A DNA stretch of 64,000 nt from Antedon mediterranea (Eukaryota > Echinodermata > Crinoidea > Comatulida > Antedonidae), in NCBI RefSeq assembly GCF_964355755.1, contig NC_092679.1, positions 23,622,432-23,686,431 of the forward strand, read 5' to 3'. The position numbers were made by a program, and so were the translations under genes. Shown here piece after piece: positions 11,370 to 23,919 of the stretch; the stretch's first letter is position 1, and every line of letters begins with the position of its first letter. Below the pieces are notes generated by a model, which ran no database searches, was not told the DNA's origin, and saw only the letters and a list, made by a program, of their open reading frames with translations.

Positions 11370-11990
11370 TCTTTACCTCCGAGAGCTGAGTCTTACAAAC
11401 ACATTTTACTTATATATCGTTTTATCATTGCGTTAGTGAGTTTGAATTATTTAGATAAACCACTTTGCCAGATTTATCTGATAAAGTAGCCGTAAGGGTT
11501 AATGTTAATATTTAATAGATTCATTATTTCAAAACAGTAATATTGAATATAGAAAGTTGTAGAGTTTATATACCTCCATGAAAAAGTTAATTCGGAAACC
11601 ATCCAAAATAAAAAAACTTGCTATTTGATAAACGCATCAGATTATTAAAGCATATTAATATTACGCTTCGTTCCCAATTTCAGACAAACTATGACGTTTG
11701 CAAGATTGTTTGTGATTGCTTAAATTACTTGCTTTGCGTTTCGTCCTAAGAGTGTATCAAAGATACAAGCTACATAAAGGTTGATGAAACTGTATTTGGT
11801 CATTATGGTGTTAAGATTATACTTAGTGCTAAAAACTCAGGTTCAACAATATTCATAATACTTTTTAATATTACACAAAACCTATTAATTTCGATAATGT
11901 TATGCTATACTATAGTATCAGATGTTTATTCTGGTTTCTCACATCACTAAACATTACAGTAGGCCTACTAAATATTTCCGTGTAAAGGAA
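11370..11990. repeat. Diverged direct duplication, unit 2
   Basis: Second copy of 10505-10960. The region equivalent to the signal-peptide exon is not present beside this copy. Confidence 0.55.
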
Positions 11991-13030
11991 CAACTATTGA
12001 GTTTTGTTCTCAACCTTGTTTTTATACCAGGGTAATTATAAAATTAAGAATGAATGTTTAATAAATAACAAAAATAAATTTACACACATACAACTTGGAA
12101 AAGAACTAGATACCACGGGAGAACTAGAATACCACAAGTTGACTTGCATTTGTGATGTAAGTAACTTACTTTGTTTTTCACATTGATTACAATTTGGTGA
12201 GGGTGTCAGTGGAAAAAATCGAAATAAATGTTATCTTGTCAATAAGGTTATTTTAGCTCGAAAACTGGTACGTCGATACAATTAATTCATAGCGCTTAAA
12301 TAGACATACTGTATACTGAACTTTGTTGTTGATTTTTGCTTGACGGAATTGGATGAATAAAGTGTATATGCCCATATTAGGTCTTTATATTTGGAGCAAC
12401 ACAGCACATTTCTGGACATGGTAATTACATTTTAAAATCTAAATATATCGAAAGGAAAGAAATGGGCAAGAATTACAAGAACAGAATGAATGTAAAAGAA
12501 ACCTCGGATAAAAGTATACAACATTGTATTGAGTTAAACATTGTCTAAAGCGTCTTGTAGGCTGATTCAAGTAGAACATTAAAGATCGTAATGTTCTTCC
12601 TGTGACATGTAAGTAGGCATATTGTTTTACTTCAACTTGCAAATCCAACTTATGTTGTTCAAGCCTATGTGGTCGCTATATTGGATCAAAGCTGGCCGAT
12701 CAAGAAGGTTCTTATTTCATATAAACACTCCAAATGGCGGTAATTTTGAAACCTTTATTATTGCTCACATTTTGAAGAATTAAATGAAATGATTTCTTTG
12801 CTGCATGTATAATCTGAATAATGAACAAAATGGCATCCATTGTAACTGATGATAACTTTATGATTGAAATTCTATATACGAGTGATATTATTGAAAGCAA
12901 ATTAGTACTGTAATTGCTAATAACATTGTTACTGGATTGCTATTGATAATTTGAATGTGTATATAAATCAATAATATATATTAGAACCAGTGATGGCGTA
13001 CAGCGGGGGGTAGGGGGAGGGAGCTACGGG
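11991..13030. other. AT-rich non-coding stretch
   Basis: Only short ORFs without recognisable motifs. I see no exon, RNA gene or element with clear ends. Confidence 0.4.
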
Positions 13031-13215
13031 GGATCTATCCCCCTTGTCGGGGAGCCTTTTGACCCGAAACACTCCGGAACTTGATGTTGGTACCTTTCAC
13101 ACCAAAACACCGTGGCGCCCTCCGGAGAATATTCAGCTGTTCAACCCCGCAGTTTTAAACTCCGGAGTTGATTTATTTTACCTTTCACACCAAACAGCGG
13201 GGCGTCAACTCCGGA

Positions 13216-13860
13216 GTGTCTTCACCCTCACACTATCGAACCATCTCGCTCTTACACAATGTAATATTAATAATCTCCTCTGTAACACTATGTAACCACC
13301 CTCGCACTATCGAACCATCTCTCTCTCTTACACAATGTAATATTAATAATCTCCCTCTGTAACACTATGTAACCACCCTCGCACTATCGAACCATCTCGC
13401 TCTTACACAATGTAATATTAATAATCTCCCTCTGTAAGACTATGTAACCACCTTCGCACTATCGAACCATCTCGCTCTTACACAATGTAATATTAATAAT
13501 CTTCCTCTGTAACACTATGCAAACACCTTCGCACTATCGAACCATCTCGCTCTTACACAATGTAATATTAATCTCCCTCTGTAACACTATGTAACCACCT
13601 TCGCACTATCGAACCATCTCGCTCTACACCATGTAATATTAATAATCTTCCTCTGTAACACTATGTAACCACCTTCGCACTATCTAACCATCTCGCTCTT
13701 ACACAATGTAATATTAATAATCTTCCTCTGTAACACTATGCAAACACCTTCGCACTATCGAACCATCTCGCTCTTACACAATGTAATATTAATCTCCCTC
13801 TGTAACACTATGTAACCACCTTCGCACTATCGAACCATCTCGCTCTACACCATGTAACCT
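13216..13860. repeat. About 75-bp minisatellite with higher-order structure
   Basis: About 8 units of roughly 75 bp containing CGCACTATCGAACCATCTCG, TACACAATGTAATATTAAT and CTCTGTAACACTATG. A three-unit block (ATGCAAACACC variant, 3-bp deletion variant, CTACACCATG variant) at about 13466-13628 recurs at 13690-13855, so the array has a higher-order repeat. A CTCCGGAG-rich lead-in of different composition lies at 13050-13215. Confidence 0.9.
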
Positions 13861-14934
13861 ACATTTGATAGTGATCCAGTTTACTCGCATCATTGTCAGT
13901 AAAGTAAGCCTATAACAAACTCAAATAATACAAACAACATCACAATTTTAACTAATTCTACTTTATTTTAATCGTTAAATTGCGCATCATGTCAGAGTAG
14001 TTATAATTAAAATCATAATTAATACAAACCAATTCTATAATAATTTAAAACGAAGATCTACGATATCTTAATTATCTTTTAAAATGAAGGTTACTTAAAA
14101 GTATAAAACAAATCAACATACTTAGCAATTGCTTTTTTAGCAATTTGTATAATATAAACTAATATACCGATATTAAGTTTTATCAGATGACAAACACAAA
14201 CAATGTAGGCCTAATGCATTGGCAAACACATTGATGTAGGCCTGTAAACAAACAATATAGGCCTAATGCAGTGGCAAACACATTGATGTAGGCCAATCAA
14301 GTGCACTTTATCTATCCTTTTCTATTGAATAAGTTATTTATAATCTGCACATTCTTCACATAAATAACATTAATTATAATAATAATTGTATAAAGAAACG
14401 AATGCATTATGTAGATAAAAAAAAACCCAAAACAACTATGTTAATAAAAAAAGTGTTAATGGAAATGTGTTAAATAGATTACAGTATATGTATAAAAAGA
14501 GGAAAGCAGTATTAGTAGAAATTATAATATTATTAAAACAAAATTATTGAAAATGTGATAATATGTAACGAAATGAATACAACTTAAAAAAAGCTTGTAT
14601 GCAAGCAGACGATAAAACAAACATTGTCAATAGAATAATAGGCAAAGTGTACTGTAATGAAAATGTATTTTAGAGAAAACCATATGTAACGAGATAAGGA
14701 ACTTATGTATGGAAGGATAAAAAAAAACATTAATTATAATAATGTACATTTTAAATACTTTTTATAATGATTTAGTGGTCAAACTGTCTAATTATGAAGT
14801 TTAAACTGTAGTTCTAAAAACATTGACGGTTTATTTTAAACTACAAAATGTTTAATAATCAAGAAACCATGAAAGTACTGTACCTTAATGCAGAATGTAC
14901 AATTTAAATATACTTAAAATGATAAACAATTTAA
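13861..14934. other. AT-rich non-coding stretch with a two-copy 60-bp repeat
   Basis: At about 14190-14300 a unit containing AGGCCTAATGCATTGGCAAAC and ACATTGATGTAGGCC occurs twice. The remainder is low-complexity AT-rich sequence with no recognisable coding content. Confidence 0.5.
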
Positions 14935-15925
14935 AACTCCCAAATAATAATGATGATTTATTTTTCAATTTAAATTTTAATAAAATTATAGAACTCACTA
15001 AACTTATATAATCATAAAAAAAAAACAAAAAACGAAATGATAGTTGTTCATACTTCAAATCATTAACATGATAATAATATATAATAATATAAAAAAAAAT
15101 AATATACACAATAATGTTTATTATTTGTTTTTATAATTCATACACTGTTTTAAATTAACTTTTATTTAATGAATCCATATTTAATCAATAGGGAGTTTTT
15201 TTAATTTCCGACGACCGATGACCAACCTAGGTCAGGTCAATCGATGTGTCAGGACCTACTGTAGAGTTGTGGTTTGGTGGTTATGATGCTCAGCTTAAGG
15301 TTTAAGTCCTGTCATGTCAGTGTTTTTCTAATGACAAATAACAATTCAACTCCCAAAAACTTGTAACAAGACTTTGTTCATGTAAAGGATCTCGTGTATA
15401 TGCTTGTCTTGTCTTTCCAAACGCTTCAACGTTGAATCAAATAGCCATGTAATAGTTCCATGTAATATGATGTATAGAAAAAAAAAAACAACAACCACCA
15501 CAAAGCAGAATGTTCTTATAAAATTGATAGTAGTAATAGTATACACTTTTAAAATGATTTCACTCATGTGACAGTTCGTTGCAAAAGTCAAAAATAGTTT
15601 CTTCAAATTTGACTAAAATATACAGAAACAATAGATATACTGTAGCCTAACTAAGTTAATTAAAGAAATTACAAAAAAACAAAATGATATTTTAAAATAG
15701 TAAGTAAAACAAGAATATTCGTCATTGTGTCATTGTAAAGTACTGTAATTCTCTCTTTTTCTATGAAATCCATTCGATTCGATATGATGACATTCCTAAA
15801 GCGATTACAATGAATCCTAAACAGATATTAGACAGATGTGCCATGTTGAAATATACTGCAAACTACAGGTAAGGCTTACGCGCCTTTTCTATGAGAACAA
15901 ATGGCAAAAGCTTAACGTTTAGGTT

Positions 15926-17030
15926 TTATCTGTCAGTATTTCTAGGTCTCATTTCCTGAAGCTGTATAGGCCTAACAGCAACCGGTCGTGCTTGATTGGT
16001 ATTGGCAAGATTTGCTTTCTTAAAGCAACAATCGACAATTGTGTATAGAAAGGGATTGACCGAGGAGTTAATTGGTATGATGAACGTCGCTGACAAAACA
16101 TATATTTCCACAGGAAGCGTCCACCAATCCAGTTCAGCACCAATTGCCATCAATACAATAGGAAACCAGCAACAGAAATCTGTGAAAATGAGAAAGCCTA
16201 TTTTCACTGCTAGTTTGATATCTTCTTTTCTTCTTCGTTTTCTGTTAGCACCTGCTGATGCGCGCTTGATAGACACAAAAATGATTATATAACTCACAGC
16301 GATGATGATAAAACCTAAACTGTTGAATCCTATGTAGATAGCAAAAGCATATTCCCAGCCTGGCCAGTGGCTTTTTGATAATGGCAGTGCAAGGCACACA
16401 CTCTTTACTCCATAATAATATTTCCCGAAATAATGCGACGTCACTTCGTAATACCAGATGTATGTTATGGCGTTTGCTACTATTGGGAGAAAGCTGAGCA
16501 CAATCCAACACACCCATGCAAATCCGATAATAATTCTACAATTTCTGCAACTAAGACGTTTGGTACTAAATGGATAAGCGATGTTTATAGCACGGTCGAT
16601 GCTCAAAAGCATCAATGTAAACACCGAAGACTGACCAGAGAGAGTGGCAATTGCACCAGCAAAACTGCAAAGAGGACTCCATTTCCAACCCCATTCAAAT
16701 GTTGCATATCGCCCTCTGTAATGTATATCTACACTTAAAATGATAATCAAATAGACTACCATTAACAGGTCAGACACGGCAAGGTTGGTGATGAGTGTGG
16801 TTTGGACTTTATTAATTTCGTTATCATTACTTGTGTTGTTATCCTTTTTACACTGTCGTGATATGATAACGACGAAATTGCCACTAACAGCTGTAATTAC
16901 AATAATCCACATCAATACCCGTACGTATTCACTTTCTAGTAAGTCTTCACATGAAGCAAATGGATCTACGCCGGGATGGCAATAATCAATGTCCCCCACA
17001 ATGGAACATAAACATGACGAATCCGCCCAC
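15926..17030 (-). CDS. LGR/relaxin-receptor-like GPCR, hinge and 7TM exon (intact)
   Basis: Terminal coding exon of a leucine-rich-repeat GPCR. A minus-strand acceptor (TTATAG) above 17030 gives a phase-2 entry. Counting from the GTG at 16999: hinge residues 1-27 with paired cysteines and SCEDLLESEY, TM1 about 28-47 (SGNFVVI), TM2 about 68-90 (NLAVSD), TM3 about 108-138 ending SIDR, TM4 about 154-176, TM5 about 216-243 and TM6 about 262-287 (FTDFCCWFPI). TM7 is about 296-322 (PINSSVNPFLYT). C111 and C202 can form the class A disulphide. YRGRYATFEW, FTDF.CW.PI and PINSS.NP.LYT are LGR-type signatures. The tail ends RPRNTDR at the stop. It probably acts at the plasma membrane as a glycoprotein or relaxin-like hormone receptor. 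The ligand cannot be read. LRR exons upstream are in the same phase. The GTG is not a real start. Confidence 0.92.
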
Positions 17031-17649
17031 CTATAACAGTAAAGGTAAACATAATAATAAATGTTTCATCTTTTAGTCAAAACATACACTGCAAACTGGA
17101 CTGGAACTTGTTGTAATAATACGATTTTTTTTATCATTACAATGAAAAATAAAACAACCTAAAACGTCGGACGAGACATTTATGAATTTTAAATGCATGT
17201 ATGAAATTAATAAACAACATTTTAATTAATAGTTTATTATTATGTATAATTGAGACATAACGTAACTATATTAATTTAAAAAAAAGGAATGACCCTATTA
17301 ATGTTTTGCTAATGAAAGTTTGACCAGGATACAGCATGTTTTTTTTAAAATAAACAGGATTTTAAAAAGTCCCGTCCGTAACGTCAAATATGTGTTTTTT
17401 CATATTTAATATTCAATAATTTAAAGATCAGAAAAATTATTAGTAAATGAACATTTTCAACTCACGAACCAAATACTGTGGAATGCCCTTATGTTAATGT
17501 TTTACTAATGAAGTTCTACAAACGATTTAAAAAAATGGGCTTAACTAAGATTTTATGATACATGTGAATCAATTCCGCCAACTCCAGTGGCAGTTTGTTA
17601 TCACAGTGCTCGTCTATAACAATGGATAGAGAAAAGCATCAACTTATAA

Positions 17650-17992
17650 TGTACACACATAGCCTGTTTTATATTATATGTATTCATACTTTTGCTATAA
17701 TATATATAGAAAGAATCCACATGTATACTGGAAGTAATAAACTGAATATCTTCTTTTTTAAGACAAAATGTATAAATAATCATGTTAGAAAAACAGTATC
17801 GCTTTTTGATGATGAACAACTCTAAAATGTATATAGGAAATGTTTTTTTTATTTTGTATCTATTATGTTGTGTTTATTGTTTTATGTAAAAGGGTCCTGC
17901 AAAAACAGAAGTGTAAACTTCTCTATGCAGGATCCTTGCCATCATTTATGCTATGAAACTGTATTTATAAACGATGAGTAAAAAATAAATAA
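17650..17992 (+). mobile_element. LINE 3' tail with conserved hairpin
   Basis: This insertion is absent from copy A of the duplication (junctions ACTTATA and TCGAAAAAGTAG). It ends in an A-rich ATAAATAA tail and carries a hairpin, GGGTCCTGCA against TGCAGGATCC with AGAAGTGTAAACTTCT between, typical of the 3' end of CR1/L2-type LINEs. Truncation leaves no coding sequence. Confidence 0.65.
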
Positions 17993-18065
17993 TCGAAAAA
18001 GTAGAGAGGTGTTCAAGCTATGATCATCCTGATTGTAAAACCAATTTGAATACATGTAACTTTAA

Positions 18066-18720
18066 GTTAAGTCAAAATCTCTTTCTAAATAATTCCTACA
18101 TTTTTTTCTAATAAATCTGATTTAAAAACTACACATCTTTCTCAAACCTTTCATTTTGAGAAAATGGCGGCCATTTTGAAATACATTTACCACTTTATTT
18201 ATTTTGTTGCTGACCAAATAAGCCTACTTACAATTCTGTTAAGTTTTTCAATTCCTCAAAAGTACTCGAATTGTAATCCTGTAAGTTGTTACCGCGTAAC
18301 CGTCTACAAAATAATAGTTTTAAATAAGTAAATCAAGCATAGGCATAAACATGATTAGTAAAATGTGTAAAACAACAAACGACACCCTAACTCATTAACA
18401 CCCCCACAAAAAAATCAGAGTGGCCCTAAGCTTATTTCGAATGTTAGGATAAAAAATCCAATGAGTAAAAGGTTAACATGGCAGTTGTTTTAACCAGTCT
18501 GTTTTCCGATTATACTCTGTAGTGTTTATTTTAACAGAATCAAGAATCCTCCTGATAGACAAAGAAAATAGGTTGTTAAATATGTATTGAAATTACAACA
18601 GTGTTTAACTTACAATATTCTCAGTGATGAAGCAAAAGAAGTAAATGCATATCGATCTATTGTAGTTATGCTGTTGGAATTTAAATGCCTTTAAAAGATA
18701 AATCAATCAATTAGACAAGG
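18066..18720. other. Non-coding stretch
   Basis: No motif-bearing ORF or element ends recognised. Confidence 0.4.
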
Positions 18721-18749
18721 TATGCCTATTACATTATGAAAGTGTACAA

Positions 18750-19078
18750 CATATATGGGGAATAATCAGGTTGTATTTAAGAGAAATTATAGGTCTTGTG
18801 AAACCAATTTGTCTGTTCTGTTGTCACATGCATATGATGCAATAAATGCAAAAGGTCAATGCGAAGTTGTATATACAGATATGGCTAAAGCCTTTGACAG
18901 GGTCTCCCATAAGTTGCTTTTGTTCAAACTTCAAACAAGTTATTTATCGGACAGGTTTCAGAGAGTCACTTTTGATGGTAACGCGCTTCCAGTTTTATCT
19001 GGCGTACCTCAGGGGTCTATGTTGGGGCCTCTTTTTTTTTATTATGTTTATCAACGATTTTTCCTTTGTTCCTTGTCC
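18750..19078 (+). mobile_element. LINE reverse-transcriptase fragment
   Basis: The plus strand encodes an internal RT block: FKRNYRSCETNLSVLLSH, VVYTDMAKAFDRVSHKLL and LSGVPQGSMLGPL, then MFINDFSF in the next frame after a frameshift in a T-run near 19030. The catalytic [FY]ADD block is absent: the sequence switches at about 19079 to an antisense Penelope fragment. Both ends are truncated. Confidence 0.8.
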
Positions 19079-19660
19079 CTGAAATGTTCACGCACCCGCA
19101 TTGATAACCGTCTATTGGTTTCACCAATATACATGGAATTACATCCCATACATTTAAATTTATAAACAACACGAGAGCGGAACACATCAGGGACAGGGTC
19201 CTTAGGACTAAACAAGTTTGACATTTTGAATGATTTGAAAGCTAATTTAATATTAATACCTTTGCAATATTTACGTGTAATTTTGTCGATTCTTTGTTGT
19301 GCGCATTTGGCAAACTAACCTTGTTTTGTTCAATAATCGACTCAACTGACGCAACATTGCAAGGAGAAAAAATATTATTAAGATATCTGTAAATATTGTC
19401 ATTAATTATACTGAGTGGAAAACAGTTTTTACTTAAAATGGTTTTATGTCATTGTTAAAGCTAGACCAGGAATTATTCAATTTCTAAACTCTGTCAATCA
19501 AAGTACGAACAAGCCCAATTTTGTAAGAAAAGGAAGTGAAACTGTTAAAATTAGTGAGGAGACCCGTGAAGGTAGGCTTTCTGAAGACCGAACCATTATT
19601 GTTTAACATTATATCTAAAAATGAAAGACAATGGTCAATTTCATATTCAATTGTGAACTT
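19079..19660 (-). mobile_element. Penelope-like element, 3' part (RT end and GIY-YIG nuclease)
   Basis: On the minus strand 19720-19484 reads IDHCLSFLDIMLNNNGSVFRKPTFTGLLTN, the end of a Penelope-type RT. Further on (about 19250-19080) comes FSPKDPVPDVFRSRVVYKFKC followed by MYIGETNRRL, the start of a GIY-YIG endonuclease. Frameshifts occur between. The upstream half of the same element lies at 23607-23900, separated by a LINE inserted with an AACTT target duplication. Confidence 0.8.
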
Positions 19661-22600
19661 GTACATAAATTGGCAACTTGTACATAAACGGAAGTTTGCA
19701 CTCTTAGGCAGGACAGCCAAACCTAACGTTATTATTATTATTTTATAACTAACATTACTTATTTAGTAGCTTTTTCTCCACATAATAATTTAAAAGATAT
19801 TTTCTTTTATCACATTCGGTTAAACGTAGACGAGAGTAGACTCTGATACCATTGTTTATTAAATAACTGTTTTTGTTGACTTTTCCTTGCAGATTACAAA
19901 TGCAACACTTTTTAAAAATTTACTCCATTAGAAGTTTGGAATTTTTTAATTTACATATTAAAGGCATATTACCTTTTTTTTTTCTATTTTCGTCGTTTAT
20001 TTTTATTATATATGTATATGTATTTATTATTACTTGTTGTGCATGGCAATATACTTTTATGAATATATTATGTCCCTAGAGACAAAACGAACACTATATT
20101 TTCTAAAAACAATTTCTTATTAATATGATTTGTATTGTATGTAGAAACGCTCTCATGAGTGGCGATATTAATCTAAACAGATGTGCATTATGTAATGGGT
20201 ACGCACATGCCCAATGTTCTTTCATAGAACCAGAATGGTACTGTACGTCATGTAATATTTCTCTACTTCCGTTTAATCATATACTCAATGATGATGAGTT
20301 TTTACATGAAATAAAACAATTTCACGTAAACCAATTTGTTGATTTTGATCATCTAAATTCATTAAGTATTAACCCTTTTGACGTAAATACATCCATTCCT
20401 TCTACATGTAGATATCATCTCAGCGATAACTTTAATAGTTCAATTGAAAATATTAATAACAATTTTAGTTTTATTCACTTTAATTCACGTAGCCTGGTAA
20501 AAAACTTTACTGAATCAACTGAATATCTTGAAACTCTTAATCACAAATTTAATATATTATGTTTCACTGAGACCTGGTTTAGTTCAAATACTGTACATAC
20601 TTTATATAACATTCCTGGTTATACATCATTAATTTATAAGAAAGGTGGTGGCGTCTGTCTTTATATTATGGATGATATTAATTTTAGAATGAGAGATGAT
20701 TTGAGTTCTTTAATAATGAAGCTGAAAATATCTGCATTGAAATAGAATTAAAACCAAAAAATTATATTTTCTCAGTAATATACCGACCACCAGAAAAATC
20801 CATAAAAACTTTTAATGAAAACATATCACTATTATTTGAAGTAATCAACACAGAAAAAAAAAGTTTTTATGCTTGTGGAGATTTTAATATTGATTTGCTT
20901 AAATTCAGTTCCCATACACTAACATCAGATTTTTTAAATTGTATATATTCAGTTAATTTATTTCCCGTAATAGACAGACCCACCCGTCTCACCCGTACAT
21001 CTGCTACGTTAATTGACCATATCTACTCTAACAATTTTCATGAAGATATTTTTTCAGGATTACTGTATTGTGACATTACTGACCATTTACCTATATTTTT
21101 TATTTCTCATACATCCAAACCGTCTAATAAAATGAATGACCAAAAATATATATTTAAAAGAGTAATCAATGACACTACCACTTCATCACTAGGCATTGAA
21201 TTACTAAATACTGACTGGTCAGAAATAATATCGATTACAAATGACCTGGATAAAGCTTATAATTCTTTTCACACTAAATTTATGAACATTTATGATAAAC
21301 ACATTAGAATATGTAAAAAAAAAATAAATTTTCGCAAGCAAAACAAACCATGGATAACAAATGGCATTATCAACTCCATAAACAAACGAAATAAACTATA
21401 TAAAAGATATATACAATCTGGCAAAGCCACTGATAAAACTAAATATACTGATTATAGAAACAAATTAACTAATCTAATAAGAATATCACGTAGTATACAT
21501 TACAAAAAGCAATTTGACAAACATAAAAATGATATTAAGAAAACATGGCAAACTATAAATTCAGCTCTTGGCAGAAATATAAAAAGTAAACTTCCAACAT
21601 ATTTTTTAGAAAACAACATAAAAATTGATGACGAAATTCAAATTGCTAATAAATTTAATAAATATTTTGTTGATACTGGCCATACACTTTCACAATCAAT
21701 TAACTCATCTCATTCAAACTTTTCAACATTTTTAAACCAACCCAACAATCACTCCATGTTCCTTTCACCAATCACTGAAAGAGACATAATTAATGCAACC
21801 GAAGAGCTCAAAAATAATAAAAGTCCTGGTGTAGATGAAATACATTCCAACGTTATTAAACAAATTTCTCCGTTTATTTCTAAAACTTTATGTCACATCT
21901 TTAACCTTTCATTTAAATGTGGGAAATTTCCTAATGCGCTAAAAGTTGCCAAAATTGTGCCTATTTTTAAAAAAGATGACCCCCATAAATTTTCAAATTA
22001 TAGACCGATTGCTTTACTTCCATGTTTTTCAAAAATATTTGAAAAGCTAATATATGCTCGTCTAATTTCTTTTTTCACAAAACATAATATTATATACAAC
22101 AATCAATATGGCTTTCGAAAATCACATTCCACAGATCTCGCACTTCTCCACTTATATGAAAAAATAACTAAATCATTTGCAAACAAGCACCATACTATCG
22201 GTATTTTTTTAGATTTGTCAAAAGCATTTGACACCATAAATCATAACATTATTATTTCTAAATTATCGAATTATGGTGTCAGAGGTCTTCCACTACTACT
22301 TTTAAAAGACTACTTATCATTTCGCCAACAATATACATCAATAAACTCAACCAATTCTCAACTCTTGCATGTTACCTGTGGGGTACCACAAGGGTCAATC
22401 CTTGGCCCACTACTCTTTTTAATTTACGTTAATGATCTTCCAAATGTTTCAAAATTATTTAATTTTATCTTATTTGCAGATGACACAAATGTTATTATTT
22501 CTCACGAAAACAAAAATAATCTTGTATCTATAATTAATAATGAACTTAACAAAGTGTCTCTTTGGTTTAAAGCAAATAAGTTATCATTGAATATTTCTAA

Positions 22601-23606
22601 AACAAATTATATTTATTTTAATATTAATAAAAAAAGTAACAAACAGCTAACAGAGCAATTATATATCAATGGCAACCAAATAAAGAGAACAGAAAACTTA
22701 AAATTTCTTGGAGTCACTATTGACTCGGAACTAAATTGGAAACCTCACATAACATATTTAACTAAAATAATCTCGAGAAACGTTGGAATTTTAAGTAAAT
22801 TGAAGTACATACTTCCTTTAAACATCTTATTTTCCCTGTATAATACTCTTATTTTACCCTATTTATCATACTGCAATGTTGCTTGGGCTACAACTGTAGA
22901 TAAATTTACTGGATGCTGCCCCTGGACAGGTTCTGATAACACGAAAATTAATTCTCTCTTTAAATTACAAAAAAAGGCTATCAGAATCTGTTCGGGAGCA
23001 CCTCCAAAATCTCATACTAAACCACTTTTTTATTCTCTAAATACTTTAAATACATTTGATATAAATAAACTCCAAACAGCTTTATTCATGTTCCGCTTAA
23101 ATCATAATAAATTACCAACTCAATTTTACTCCTATTTTCAAAATTTTAATCATTCTTACAACACCAGATCTTCAACTGCAAAAAATCTGATAAACGAAAA
23201 GCATACCATATTACTTAGAAGAACATCTTTTATTTACAATGGACAGTATATATGGAACAACTTACCGCTCAATCTAAAAGCAATAACCATCATAAATACA
23301 TTTAAAACAAAATACAAACAAACACTTATTTCAAACTATTTAGAACATTAGTAATTCACAATTGCCTTAAGACTGTTTTTTTTTCTTTTTTGTTCCTTTT
23401 GTTTAATTTTATTTGTCAATTTGACGAAAGAAAGAAGTTTATTTTTGTTCTCTCACTTAAATTAAATAATTAAATATATTAATTATCTGGAGGACCAAAC
23501 TTAAAGCCTTGGCTTAATGCGTCCTCCTCACACAATTGTTTTTATTAATTTATGTTACTGTTATATTGTATTGTATTGTGTGAAACAATAAACTTGAAAC
23601 TTGAAA
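19661..23606 (+). mobile_element. CR1-like LINE, nearly full length, one frameshift in EN-RT
   Basis: A 3.9-kb element bounded by AACTT direct repeats inside a Penelope element. The ORF from 20125 opens with a C4HC3 PHD-like finger (C3, C6, C20, C23, H28, C31, C40, C43). The endonuclease follows (FIHFNSRSLVKN, ILCFTETWF, VIYRPPEK, ACGDFNIDLL, TDHLPIFF). A single frameshift near 20712 moves to a frame open to 23351. RT motifs are [63 protein letters not shown] and catalytic FADDTNVI. The C-terminus is a CR1-type tail. The 3' end is AATAAACTTGAAACTTGAAA. Apart from one indel it looks young. The 5' part 19661-20124 shows no clear ORF1. Confidence 0.88.
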
Positions 23607-23905
23607 AACTTTATGTTGGGGTGCTGATCGTTAATATAGTCAAAGAAAGTATTTGCATCATCTTTTGTATTGAAAAAAAACAAAAAAAACATGACCGAAG
23701 CTTGTGAGAAGTTCTTTAACCATGTTTGTTCATGATGACCCATACATAAATTGGCTAAAACAGGTACAAGTGAGGATCCCATTGACACACCGTCTATTTG
23801 ATCATAAATATCACCATTGAATATGAAATTGTAAATGTCACATTTACATTTTAAGGCAATTTGCCTTTTTATTAAATGCCTCGCTATAGTCATCCTAACT
23901 CGTAA
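23607..23905 (-). mobile_element. Penelope-like element, RT core part
   Basis: The minus-strand frame 23893-23561 encodes a Penelope-type RT segment: FNGDIYDQIDGVSMGSSLVP, VLANLCMGHHE, then DDANTFFDYINDQHPNIKF, where the next residues continue at 19660 after the inserted LINE. The usual catalytic block is degraded (VMFFLFFF in place of a YVDD-containing strand). The element is dead. Confidence 0.8.
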
Positions 23906-23919
23906 GTTTGGTGGTATTA

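Larger units (their letters stand above)
14935..18065. repeat. Segmental duplication, copy B (contains intact 7TM exon)
   Basis: Second copy of 780-3490, same orientation, with a LINE 3' tail inserted at about 17650-17992. It keeps an open 7TM exon where copy A is broken. Confidence 0.85.

Noticed and set aside
12004-12900. Short ORFs at 12004-12186, 12439-12648 and 12712-12900
   Set aside because: No motif, no splice context and no similarity to the receptor exons.
16999-16999. GTG at 16999 as start codon of the 7TM protein
   Set aside because: The frame continues upstream through hinge cysteines to a splice acceptor at 17030. The family needs an LRR ectodomain.
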